64,000 bases of DNA, taken from NCBI GenBank assembly GCA_036874045.1, contig CM072342.1, forward strand, positions 1,696,501 to 1,760,500. Direction: 5' to 3'. Under the pieces are notes generated by a model. It had not been told where the DNA came from, ran no database searches, and saw only the letters and a list, made by a program, of their open reading frames with translations. Positions 1 through 12,200 of the stretch are shown here, one piece after another; the stretch's first letter is position 1; every line of letters begins with the position of its first letter. The position numbers were made by a program, and so were the translations under genes. This DNA is from Cymodocea nodosa. Lineage: Eukaryota; Streptophyta; Magnoliopsida; Alismatales; Cymodoceaceae.

Positions 1-19
1 CCATTGAAAGGCTACTTTC

Positions 20-560
20 AGGGGTGTGTGGAAAATCCAATGAATATCCTTTAATTTGGGTGATGGCTGCCAAATCAGGTTTTGGAGGAACCATTGGTGT
101 GTGGAAAATAGTTTGGCTCCTAGATTTCCTAAGCTATATCAGTTGGCACAATCCAGGCAGGCTTCAGTTGCTAAAGTGGGGCATTTTAATAGAAAGGGTT
201 GGTCCTGGAACCTGCAGCTTAGAAGGAACCTCAAGGAGGAGATGGACGAGACACTTGCTCTCTTGAATACCCATTCTTAAGTGAGGGCACCTAGAGCACA
301 ATCAGAAAGGACAGTTTGGAGTGCTGAAAAGTCTGGGGTTTACTCAGTGAAGAGTTGCCACCTGGATGGTCACCTTTCAAACTTGTTTGGGAAGCCAGGG
401 CTCCTCTAAAATCAAACTTTTTGTGTGGCCTCTCATGCATACGAAATTAGTGACTAAAGTTTACAGGAATAAATGGGCTGCAGAGGTTAACTTAATTTGC
501 AGCTTGTGTAAGGAGCAGGACTGCAGGCATCTCTCTTTCAATTGTAAAACCAGTTGAAGG
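20..560 (+). mobile_element. L1-type LINE remnant, 3' part (zinc-binding RT domain)
   Basis: Plus-strand reading frames that shift into each other encode the post-RT part of a plant L1 LINE. Peptides such as RFPKLYQLAQSRQASVAKVG and then a zf-RVT-like block (KLFVWPLMHTKLVTKVY, followed by a C-x2-C ... H pattern near CSLCKEQDCRHLSFNC) are visible. At least two frame changes are needed between positions 56 and 557, so it cannot be translated as one protein. The 5' part lies outside the window on the left. The identification rests on the zf-RVT layout typical of plant L1 elements; the exact family is unknown. Confidence 0.6.
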
Positions 561-1250
561 ATTTCGAAAAGGTTTTGCCTCACTTTGCAGGATGGAAAAC
601 ATTTTAGTTAGTGGAGGAATTCATGACTTGTGTCAAGTGGATCTTAAGTGGGGAGGAGGGGGGGGGGTGTGAAATTGAGAAGCAGAAATTGCTGCTTTGG
701 GTACACATTATATGTTGATCAATCTGGCTGTGGAGGAATGACGTGGTGTTCAACAATGGGCACATAACTGAGGAAGATCAGTTTTTATCAAACAGTAGGG
801 AGATTCAACAAATGGTCTGCTATTTTGTAGTTGTTTTGTGAATGATCTTCTTTCCCTTGAGATTGGGTCTTTGTGGCTTTGCTTCTGATCTTCTTGATCA
901 GATTTTTTTTTGGTTGTACTCTTCTCGTCAATGAGATGCAAGCACAGAGGTTTGAAGTTTGGCAAATATAACACAATCAAAGTTGATAAGCTACTCCATC
1001 TTGTTAGGGAAAAAATAGGTTCAATTCAATTGGTAAAGCCAGACAATGCCACAACACCATAACAGTGATTTAAATTACAATGCCTTCCAGCACAATGAAT
1101 CTACATTCGAGCTCAAAAATTGATATGAATAAAATTAAACCAATCCTAACATATTATTGACTTTCATTTGTACGTTTCTTTACTGCAACACTGTCATGCT
1201 GAGAAACAAGGATGTGAAACAGAAATCTTTTAATTATCAGTTAAAACAGC
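561..1250. other. Intergenic stretch, no gene seen
   Basis: I see no convincing coding exon. The stretch holds a G-rich homopolymer run near 655-668 and AT-rich unique-looking sequence. The short open frames on the minus strand (750-980) show no recognisable motif. Confidence 0.4.
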
Positions 1251-1254
1251 AGTC

Positions 1255-3720
1255 TTAAGATACATCCAGCACATAAATCCTCTTCATTATCAGGTACAAG
1301 GGTGAAAAAAGCATGGAGAAGAAACAGACCACAGTGGAAGAATTCTCCTGTCCAACATGAAGAGCTGGAAAGTATGTCTCTTCACCACATTCAAAAGTTT
1401 CATTTGAGGAATCCTGAAAAAGAAAAATCACCCAAGAAAAACATGCAGTCATCAAGTCATTGCGAAGGGAATGAATACACTACAAAGCACAAACCAACAA
1501 AATTACCAACATGACATCCATAAAAAAATCTGTTATAAGAAAATAATTCAATGCATTGTCTATATCACAGTTTCAGAGAGAAATGGAGAGAGTCACTAAG
1601 ATTTGGATGGGGAAACATAAAACCAAATGGAACACAAATAGAGATCAACAATAATTCACATGATGGTTACTTGTTACAAAAGGTCTGACTCCCAATGGCA
1701 ATCATCTAAGCCTCACAGGTAATAGGACAAATTAAATAAATATTACAAAATAAATGTTCTAAAGAATTCTGTTTCTCTGCATGTGCATCTGTATCTGGGG
1801 CAAATGATGCATCTGGGACATGTATTGGTTCCAATTCAATAGCTTGTAAGTTTTTGCTTCATTCTCTGCAGCAGTGATTGCTTGAATCACTGATGGAGTA
1901 AGTTGTATCTAGGGCAAGTTTTAACAGACATTAAGCTTGTTTCATTATGAGCAGGATTTCGTGGATTTGAATTCTAGAAAAAAGTGCACGTGAATCTGGG
2001 TATATGTGCTGGAGTATGTGGACTTGCAATGTTTACATTTTCTTTTTTTTGCACCACCAATATTTTTTCCATCAGCAACACCAATGATTTCTACCTCACT
2101 TAATGTCCTTGTAGAAGAGATGTGTTTTTTCTCTTGCTACAATCCTCTGCATCAGCACCCATTACCACATCTTCTGTAATAGGAGTTTCTAGCACAAACA
2201 TGCCATTCTCGACAGTATCATCGGCTCCTAAGTCTCTTTTCAAACACCATGGTGATGTGCAGTGCAAATGGAGACCAGAGAGAGTGACACATGTTGTGAT
2301 GGGTGCACATCAAGCTGATGAAGAATGTTGGAGAGTTGTTGCTTCTTGGGCCTGTAGCTATGACTGTGTGGTATAGGAGAAATAGAGAAACAGAGAGAGA
2401 CCAAAAGAGAGAGATACAAGGGGGAGAAGAGAATTGGAGAGATACTGAAAGAGAGAGAGCCACATTAACGTTCTCAAAGAGAGAGAGCCACATTAACGTT
2501 CTCAAAGAGAGAGATCAAAAGTTAGAGAGTCATGAAAGGCCGGCCATTACAGCTAAGCCCTTTTGATTCCGTGACCTTACCAAGTTGTGCATCAATGGCA
2601 CACAATCTCCCCTTTGATCGATGGAACATGAACTTCCCTCAGGTCAATGGCACGTGATCAACTTCCATGCCCTTGTTGACCCAACATGTTCCTGTATCAC
2701 ATTTTGAAATGAACATACTAACACATGAAATGAAGGGTTGTTCCAATTTTCCTATATCTATGAGGCAAACTTGAATTAAAAATTAACAATTTCTTGTAAT
2801 TTTAATTACAGCTTACCTTTCTAGAATGGTTGTTCAAAAAAAAAAATACCTTGCTAGATTGTTGATGTCGAGCCTGCCATTCTGACCATTGCTGCAGAAG
2901 GTCCTTAAGCTTTCGTTGGCTTTCTCTTGAGGATAAGAAAATGAGATGCAACAATAAGAAAGAATGCAAGAGGAAAATATTAATTGGACATCTACGAGAA
3001 ATGAAGGATGGTACCAGAGCCAACCTTGTTAACGAACTGTAAACCACATGCACAGATGGTTGTTTATCAATTGGTTTCATTGTAGCCCTTTTTAGTGCTA
3101 ACACAAAGGACAGTTACGGAAAAGATGAAAGAAAAAGGGTTTAGTCGCATAAATTCTCAATTAAGAAAATTTTAGAATACATAAATTTTAAAAGTTAAAA
3201 CTGAGAATCAAGAAATTTGAAAATTTGGTCCATGGAAACATAGTCTTGAAAATTAGCAACGGAATAAAAAGAAAAAAAAAAGGATATGGTTTTCATCAGT
3301 TTGATGGTTTTCAAATGAACAGGCACTTAATACATTTGAACAACCATCATCCATTTTGCATAATGTCTCAACCACACTTGTATTCTCTACCACCTTATCA
3401 ATGTCAACCATATTGTCACTCTCTTGCAATATTGGTTTTTGCACAGCACTACAAATGTCAAGTTCTCCAACTGGCATGTCATCATTATTTCCAACTCCAA
3501 CATGATCACTGAGTCCCCTTTCACCATCCATATTAACCAAGTCATTAGCTCGAGTATCATTTTCAACCAGTTTAGGTGACAAATCCTTAGTAGCGTTGTC
3601 ACTTGAATTTTCCAAACTAATTTGAATAAAGTCATCTGATGCCATGAGAAAGGTAATGTCAATATGTTCACACAATATGATTGATGTTATCAGACATCCA
3701 CACCTGCAAAAAATTGAAAG
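1255..3720 (-). pseudogene. Unresolved minus-strand gene, probably decayed
   Basis: Several pieces look coding on the minus strand, but I cannot join them into one clean protein. An acceptor near 3702 is followed by an ATG at 3645 opening an acidic frame (MASDDFIQISLENSSDNATK) that runs to about 3290. A small exon flanked by AG and GT lies near 2847-2930 and encodes KLKDLLQQWSEWQARHQQSS, a helical segment. Between about 2230 and 1770, protein-like stretches fall in at least three frames (VENGMFVLETPITEDVVMG, LSEVEIIGVADGKN, ITAAENEAKTYK, AIELEPIHVPDASFAPDTD). A last piece near 1330-1420 reads FECGEETYFPALHVGQENSS after an acceptor. The frame changes suggest a nuclear, acidic protein gene broken by indels, though unrecognised introns could also explain them. 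I do not recognise the family. Confidence 0.3.
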
Positions 3721-4389
3721 CCTATCACTATCAGCAGAATGATCATTTGACTATGGTTACTATGATAAAAATTTGCATTAGCTAATTGAAGTATACATTC
3801 TAAGATTGTCAGCCAATAGCTTTTTTTGAAAGTGAAAAGGATGAATCTCATTAAAAGGAAATAGGATATACACCCAGAAGAGAAAAAAAGATCTACCAAA
3901 CTAGTAAATCAGAAAAGAGATTATCAGCTAATACTTGAGCACCTGGATAAAGAAAAAAACAGCAAACATCAAAAGGAAAAAGAGATAACTAGCTTCTAGT
4001 AGTAATAATTCAATGGATAATTTTTGGAAAAAGGAAAATTGATACACAGATGTACACCACTAAATAATACCGTAAAATTGGATGTAGAAAATCAATATGA
4101 AGATGTTTTATCCATCATGCTAAATAGATAATGTCTTGTCATATAAGACGGATTCTAATAATAATCTTGTCAATACAAACAATCAAGGTGAACCAAGGAG
4201 TTGTGCTAACCACCATCAACATCAATACCATCATCAGTCACTATCCCAAATGTGCAAGCCACCACTACCACTGTTGTCAACTATTGCCATTTCCAGCTTT
4301 TTTTTGAGCGGCCTATTGCTGCTACCATCTTTGGTTGTAAAGTATATTTAAAAAAAATATGTTGGTCTTTTACCAAAAATAACATTTAA

Positions 4390-5290
4390 AGGATAATGTG
4401 AGACATCCATTTCAGGAGGAATCTGATACTAAATTTACTAATTATGCTAGACTCTTGTCTCTTATCCATTGTCATGGTTCACCTCTTTTATCTATAGATC
4501 TCTATTCACAACTTAGGAAATGGAGCAGAAATGGAATCTTCTTGATGCAATCACTCAACCACATAATGACCTATGGTAGTGTTACATTGAGATCTTGATG
4601 GCTCCTAGGTATTAGCTGGATTTCTGCCAAAGTTCAATTTTTCACTTGGTAGTTGTGGCTTGGTCAGAGTTGGTAGTACGTTTGTTTTGGGTACAAAATG
4701 TTTCACTGTATAACCATATCCTACCACAATAGATAAGTTAAAGAAAAGGGGCTTTGACCTTGCTAGCATATGCCAATTTTGCTATGCTTAGGAGGAAACA
4801 CTTTGGCACCTCTTTTTTGGATGCCCATCTATCAATAGATGGTGGGAGTCATTGATGGGCCTTGATACACAGCATGCCTATGACATAGACACCTTTTGGA
4901 CCTACTGGAAGCAACAGTATGAGCTAGAAAAGGATCGATGAAAATTTTGACTATCTATTCCCTATGCAGAAGATGGCTAGAATGAAACAATAGAATACTC
5001 CATGGTGCAATGACAGATGATATCTGATTTTCTTGTACAGTGGTTTAGAGTGACAGACTGGACAAGAAACTGGAGAGCAGATGAGACTACTTCTGATGCA
5101 AATATGTTGGCTTGGCAGCATAATCTTGTTACCTTTAGAGCTATCCAACACTTGTTTTTTGGGTGCCTTTATCATTGACTCCCTTTTTATTTTTCAACGT
5201 AGTTTTTTTGCATGCCTTTATCTTTGATTCCTTGTTTTATTTTTCATTGTTCTTGGGTTTCCTTGCCTGGAAATCCATGTTTACCTCTCT
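4390..5290 (+). mobile_element. L1-type LINE remnant, zf-RVT and 3' end
   Basis: The plus strand encodes broken pieces of the C-terminal LINE region. The block near 4760-4860 reads ICQFCYA then EETLWHLFFGCPSINRWWE, after removal of a stop. This matches the C-x2-C ... H-x(3-5)-C zinc-binding region at the end of plant L1 reverse transcriptases. Further decayed frames continue to about 5180, followed by a T-rich tail-like stretch with an internally repeated phrase (tgcctttatc, near 5165 and 5214). It is a different copy from the one at the left edge. Confidence 0.5.
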
Positions 5291-5900
5291 GTTTTTGGTT
5301 TTACTCTACCAACAACTCACGTAGGCTTGCAATGTCTATTGTGGTTTCGAAGGCTGGCTTTTCTGTAGGTGGTAGGGCCTTAACTAAAAAAAGAACAAGA
5401 TTGTCTACCAAATATGTTGAGGCATTGGTCTATATGAAGGACTGGTATATAAGCATATCTATTGTCATTCCTTCAAAGAATTCTTGTTTATTATTTAACT
5501 GTCATCTCAAGTTTTCATTTGAGAACATCTAACTTATTTAAAGAATATTTTTATAGTATTGTTTTTATGAACGTTTTTTATTTCACTAGTCAATTTTCTA
5601 TTATTTTCCAACATAAAATCTATTACCTTTCATTTTTATGCATTCCTAAATTCATTAAACAAAAACCTCACAGATGTAATATTAACTTACATAAATCTCC
5701 AAAAAATTCATTCTCTAGGATCTTGATTCAGAATACAAAAAATTTTCTAATCACAGTCCTATATATTATACAGTATAATCCCGTTTCCCTTTGTTACATC
5801 CAAAAAAAAATTGGAGAGGATTTAGGAGAATAACCCACAATCATCAGTGCCAAAAAGATCTAGACTGAGGATGAGAAGAACAAATTCAGAATCAATAGTT

Positions 5901-5990
5901 TTTTTTTGATAATTGTAGTGGTTTTGCATTCACCAGGGAGCTACAAGTACCGCTGCCCCTGGCCAATTGAGCAATTGCGATTGGTTAATC
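5901..5990 (-). mobile_element. Short SINE-like insertion with perfect target-site duplication
   Basis: A 90-bp block is flanked by a perfect 14-bp direct repeat (cagaatcaatagtt) at 5887-5900 and 5991-6004. Read on the minus strand it starts with a tRNA-like head containing an A-box-like phrase (tgctcaattgg) and ends in a run of seven A. A head, a 3' A tail and a target-site duplication are the three hallmarks of LINE-mobilised SINE insertion. The B-box is degenerate (near gcaaaaccac). The element is shorter than most plant SINEs, so it may be a minimal or truncated family member. Confidence 0.65.
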
Positions 5991-6119
5991 CAGAATCAAT
6001 AGTTAAGAAAACCAACTTAGTAAGAAGGTACACGTAGTACTTTCCATTCGCACCAATAATGAATAGAAAATGTCCGAGATGGAGAATGATGCATGTCAGA
6101 TACGAGCTTGAAGCGGAAG

Positions 6120-6550
6120 TAGGGCGCAAGCTGAGTTACCTAGCAGCGACGGCGTAGAGGGAGAGGGGATGTCGATAGATAACATCAGCATCCTGGGAGT
6201 CGGTTGAAGACCCCTCAATGAGGAGATGGAAGTCTCTGGACGGGGATGTGGGAGCACGGCAAGCGGAGTTCCACTATTACCGTAGGGATACAGATCCGAG
6301 AAAGATCGCGGAGGCTGCGGATAGGGGATCAGAGCTACCGAGAGCCGGAAGGGTGGTCACCGGGAGGAGGAAGATGCGTGGAGGCGGAGGACAGAGGCAG
6401 AAGCTACCAGCGAGGTGAAGTTCGTAGACTTGTGGTGGAGGCAAGGTTGCGAGGAGGTGAAGGCGGCGACGGGAAGGAAGGTTCCGGTTGGGTCGACGCG
6501 TCTTCCTCGGCTCCACCCTCTTTCGATACGAATTGCAGAAAACACCGGGG
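6120..6550 (-). promoter_or_regulatory. GC-rich patch, possible 5' end of a minus-strand gene
   Basis: Base composition changes sharply from AT-rich surroundings to a GC-rich, CpG-containing block. On the minus strand it ends near 6143 with a good 5' splice site context (ctgctag followed by gtaact). This fits a first, perhaps untranslated, exon of the unresolved minus-strand gene to the left. No protein family is recognisable in its open frames, so I do not call a CDS. Confidence 0.35.
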
Positions 6551-6654
6551 GGGTCTCCGTATTTCCACCGTTTGGGAAAGTTGAAAATTTAAAAGAAAAA
6601 TAATTTCTAACTTTCTATCACTAAAAGTTGAGAAATATTAAAAATTCCTTCATA

Positions 6655-7150
6655 TATGTTAATATAATGTATATATCGATATATAATAAATATTATTATA
6701 GTATTTAAATATTGAATGATATAAATATTTATAATTTGTATAAAGCAATATAAATAGTAATATAATATATATCAATATTATAATTTTTATATATTTCAAT
6801 AATTATAATTACATTTTTAGTATAAATCATAATTATTAATTATACGTATTGATATATATTATAATTATTGAAATATATATAATTTATAATATCACTTTAT
6901 ACAAATTATAAATATTTGTATCATATAATATTATAACTATCATTATTTATATACGTTATAATTATAATTATAAATATATACACTAATATTTATTTATTAT
7001 TATTATATTTCAATTTATCGTAATTATGTTGATATCTATATCATATTTATTATTTATTATATGTTATTATTTATATGATTATTATCATATTATAATCAAT
7101 TTAATTATTAATAGTTCATGATTTATTATAAAGCTGATAATATATATTAA
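6655..7150. repeat. AT-rich fold-back region with a 209-bp imperfect palindrome
   Basis: The region is almost pure A+T. Left arm 6718-6746 (ataaatatttataatttgta, then taaag) is the near-perfect reverse complement of right arm 6893-6926. Inner arms at about 6788-6811 and 6861-6880 also pair, giving a hairpin centred near 6822. AT-rich microsatellite-like sequence continues to about 7150. It could be a MITE-like fold-back element or simple-sequence expansion. No target-site duplication was seen. Confidence 0.6.
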
Positions 7151-9296
7151 AGTTTAGGTTATTTACCAAGACCTTAAGTTACATAATTTTTCTAACCTTT
7201 CGATAGTGGCAAAGACAACTTTAAATTTTATTTTTTTAGTTTTTATTTCTTCTATATTTTGACTTTCTGATTTCTATATTTCCTAAATTTTTATTTCTTA
7301 ATTTCTATACTTTTTAATATAACATAAACAAATCCCATAAGTATATTTTACAAAAGAATCAGAGTTCTTACAAAGTTACAAAATTGATCAATTAAACCAT
7401 CATTTTTAAAATTTAAAAATTTTAATAATATAAATTAAATTAATTTTAAAACTTAATCTTACTTCAAAAAAAATTAAATTTTAATCTATAGTGGATTATA
7501 CTATAGATTAATTACCTACATAATTATTTTTTATTTGAATATATTATATGTCTACAGAAAAATTCCTATAGATACCTACAAATACTTATTTTTGCACCAT
7601 CTATCCATACAAAAATGGATGTGCATGTATTTTTTAATCATGTTTGGATTTCTCTTCAAATAGTCCTATTTAATTATGAGGATGGTATTTTTATCTTGAG
7701 AGTCAGAAAGAGAGTAGAGAGGAGGAGATATAGAGAGTGAAGACTAGAAAAATAGAGAGAAGCAGGGTTTGTTTGTTTAATCTAGTTGTTCAAGATTTGA
7801 GGGAAAAGAATATCAAATTTAAGCCTGTTGGAAGTTGAGACTACGTTTGTTTCCTACTTTGTTGGTAAAATTGTATGAAAAAATGTTATCAAATATCAAA
7901 AGAAAAAGTTATTAAAAGTTCAAAAGTCACATTTCTCCACTACTGAGGGCAAGATTAAAAAGTCATGTAAGGTGGGTTCCTTCACTTTTTGTAAAATAAA
8001 AGAGCTAATCCGGCAGTATGTTATTCTTTTTCTCTGCTTGAAATTGTAGAGGGTTGTTGTTTGGTGAAGTCTAAAAATGCGAATTCAACAACCGAACCAA
8101 AGTCAAGGGACATCACGGCATTAAAAGAAAAGGCCAGCATCAAATAACCAATTATATTAACAATAATGGTTAGTCGACATGCATTACAAAAATTAAGCTA
8201 GAACACAAATAATGGTTCCAGCTACAAGTAATAACACACCCTTATTAACATCAACAACCCTTTTGTACTTTTTTCTTTGCACCTTTGACATTTTCATTTA
8301 CAAAACTTTACAAGTAAGAACTATAGTCGGAGTAGCGGCGGGCGGTTTTCATTGTCCCAGTCACCACATATATTTACAGGGCCCTTGAACAAGAACCGGC
8401 CGGCAGCTAGAGCAAAGCTAGAACAAACTCTGCTACTTTGCTCTTTTGTATTGCATGCATGAAAAAGTGGCGTTGGTGTGATGCGTTTGTATATGCAGTT
8501 GGTCGGACTTCATTGTAGAACACACAAGGAGTATAACGTCTTTCATGGAGGGAAAAAACGCCCCAAGGAACCTGTTGTCATTTGAGAAATTACATCATTT
8601 TTATTAAATAAAGGAATGCATCTAAATGATTGCAAGCGCGATAAAATGATTGCAAGAGAGCATCCTCGATTCTCTTGAAAATTAAAACATACTGTTCAAA
8701 CGAAAACAAGAAAACTCGCGGGCATGAAGAAAACCATTCAGAGTGCAATTATCATGGTCCCCAGGTCTTTGGCGTCAGATAGATGAGTATATAAATAAAT
8801 TTTTCTAACTCTTGCAACCGAGCAGAAGCACAACATTACAGTGAGTTTTTTTAGTTTTTGATATCGGTAGGACAAACGACAAAAAAAAAAAACATTGGGA
8901 ACCTCTGAAAAGTGAAAGCCAGAAAAAACAGTCATCGGTTTAGTACGTGTAAAAAAGCCAAGTACATATATCAATTCCAAAAAATCCAGTGAATGGTATC
9001 ATGATAAGATAGAAGAGATCGCTAGTCTAAATTCTAAAAGCAGGTAGCCTATTCTTTCTATGGAAGAAAGTCACCCATCGGTCACTTGAATGGCTGAACC
9101 AAATTTAAAGAAAGAAAACAAATACAAAAAGAGAAAATATATAACATCAATAGAGTTGTAAACAAATGAGGCACGTACCGCAGATGTGCAGATTCTGCTC
9201 ACTTGCGTAGCATCGACCTGCTCACATGCAGTCACGGCCTGGTTTCATTTCTCGGTAGATGAGGCAGCCATAGAATCAATACACTAACCTCTGTAG
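7151..9296. other. Intergenic region downstream of DEK1
   Basis: No intact gene is visible. The part next to 9297 is the expected DEK1 3' UTR, whose end I cannot place. Near 8323-8407 a minus-strand frame ends in a stop and reads like a protein C-terminus (see findings). The rest is AT-rich with GA-rich stretches near 7700-7770. Confidence 0.4.
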
Positions 9297-12200
9297 CTAT
9301 ATTGCTTCCAGGCTTATTGCTGCCTTAGTGAAAACCGATATGACAAAAGGTGCCTCTTCTCCAGGTTGGATAGTTGTGGGTACAATTGTGTAACCTTTAG
9401 GATAAGGATCTAATACCAATTCACAAGATATCTCCCTTGAATTTACGTAGTCCGTTCCACCAACAGATTCATGCAAGTAAATATTGTATGCTGCACGACG
9501 GCCATGGGTCTTCAGAATTCGCATTCCAATGTAGAACATTGAAGTATCATGACTGGACTGGTAATTCCTAAAACCAACCACCTTCCTTGAGAAATTGACG
9601 CCCTAACAGAACAGTGGCAAGTAAATATACACTTCAATGAGACCAAAAGAATAAAATTACAGATAAGTAATCCACCTGAGTTAATGTAATAAACACATGG
9701 ATTGGGCTTGACACATCTGCACCAGTTGCCCGCAGCCTGAACTGAGGATTTTGATGCCATGAATCATAATCTTGACAGCCACCAGCACTGTAACCACACC
9801 ATTGCCCATGAATAGAATAACGCATTTCTGGTGGATAGACCCGGCAAACATATATTGAACGGAAGTGGATCTGAAAATCTTGCCACGACATCCAGAATAT
9901 CCCATCCTTTGACTACAGATGAGCAATGTTAAAAGTTCAAATAGGAGAATTAGAATTGCTTGAGTAGAGAATCTGAAGAAAGGTGTAAAGCACCAAAGCA
10001 TATCAAGAGACTAAAGTTCCAAAAAGGAGCACCAGAAAAGAATGTACCTGGGGCACATGCTTAAGTTTGTGCTTCATCCGATCGGTCCACTCCGGTGATG
10101 AGTCAGACCAAGGACCTTTCCACTCAACTTCATTAGCCCATGGGTTTCGAATCTGCACAAGCTTGTGGCCATCTACCTCTTTTACCTGGTTTATTTAAAA
10201 AACATTATTTTGAATTTCAAAACATAAATTATTTAGAAAGAATGTGAATAATAAGCTACTTATGTACCTGAAGCAATGAATATGCATGACCCTGAACAAT
10301 TCCACTGGATGAAATGTGCACATCAGAGCCAGAAGGGCTCCCACAACCAAGTAAGAAACCTTCCTGTTTAAAACGCAATAACTGAGACCACAACCTTCCA
10401 CTTGCGAGATCAATTTGTGCTTGGGCAGTCCTCATATCGATCTCCTCCCCAGCACCACCAGTGAGGTCTACGAGAGCATCTTGTACAAGGCCACCTTCTA
10501 ATGCTTCATAAGAACCATGCAGCTTGGCATAAGCCTTTTCTAAAATTGAGACCCAAAGTTCATTACCCTTTTTACTTGTAGCAAAGGCAGGCTTTCCAGG
10601 TGATTCACAAGGGATCCAATCATCAATAACTACAGGAACCCACTCGCCCTACAAGACCACATGACAAACAAAAGTTTTACTTTTTCCCATCCTCATTTAT
10701 GTCACACTTTTGACATGCTCTCCAAGTGTCATTCAAAACATAAATTGTCAACAGCAACTACAATCAACGCAATAATATTGCTTTGTTCTCATGTGGAAAG
10801 AATCTTTCCTCTCCATTCTCACCATTTAAGGTTGTTTATTAAATTAGACATCCAAGTCCTTATTCATTACTTCTAACCCTAGAATATTTGATCTTTCATA
10901 CGTCCTCTTAACCCAAACTGGCCCAAGAATTATATGAATTTGTTCCAAATCTCGTCAAAAAATTATTTTCATACGAATAATCTGACAATCTTCTGCCAAT
11001 TAACACTATATACCATAATAGCCCATGATGTAATTATGAGTTGCCGGTAAAGTAGAGTAGCTATACTGGCTGACAATGTGACAAATAAATTTAGATCATG
11101 CCAGCATAACAGATCACCAAAAATATTTCTTGGCTTGCAATTATACTAATAAATTGTGATACTAGGTGAAAAAGTAAATATCTGGGTACTGCTGCCATGA
11201 ATCCTAGATAAGGTTGTGTTGTCCAAATACAATATCACCTATGAGATTTTTCATTAGATAAAAAGGGAACCAAATTAATGCTACAATGATACCAGAAGGT
11301 AAATAGATTTAGAAGGTAAATTCAACCACAACTCAGACCTTAAATTTAGGTTGTTACCTGAATGCAGAAACGAACAGTGTAGATACCCTCCTCATTGTAT
11401 TCTGGTGTGATTATAATTTTAGATATTCGAGAAGCCTCTGTAAGAACAGCAACTGCACTTAAGAACCAGCAATCACCTAAATGACCCTGAAAAGAAAGCA
11501 CGTAAGAAAAATTGCAGAAATAAAACAAGATATGATTGTTATCATGAATTCATGATAACATGCCTAAAACTTGGCAAAAGTAGGACACAGATACCTGGCA
11601 AACATCAGAAGAATTCAGAGGTCCAAAGTATAAGCATGGCCGAGACTCCCTACTGTTTACTTTGAGTATATCAACAGGACGCTTCCATTCAGAAACAATC
11701 TGTGATATCATAGAAACATTAGGTACGCAGAAAAAACCAACATTCAAAGGTCCAACAAGGCAATAATGGTTAATGAAACTGTACCTGGAGTTTTGGAGAG
11801 GGGTCTTCTGAGTCAATAAACAAAGACCGGTTATTTGGAGGAAATTCTTGGTCAGTAAAATGTGTTTCTCCTCTTGCACAGAGAGCTTCCTTGACAGCAG
11901 TTTCAACAGAAAGCAATCTTTGATTAATTTCCTCCTCTGTCTCCATCATTGGTTTTCTAAATTTTCTTGAGTATGAATCCATGTCGATTGCCACCCCTTC
12001 ACGGTCTGATCTTCTCTTCCTGCCACTTGAATATTGACCATCCCATTCTACATCTTCTCTGTCATATAGCTCTACATCTGCCTCGTCACACTCCAGGTCA
12101 TTTACCTGCAGAAGGCCCAACGAGAGGCAGACTATATTACCGCATGGCTAAAAATATACAAAGAATTTAAAAATTGATCATATATCTCATCGTCTCATGC

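Noticed and set aside
6218-6603. Several overlapping open frames on both strands
   Set aside because: GC-rich DNA has few stops; none of the frames shows a known motif or a splice-supported continuation beyond the single donor noted.
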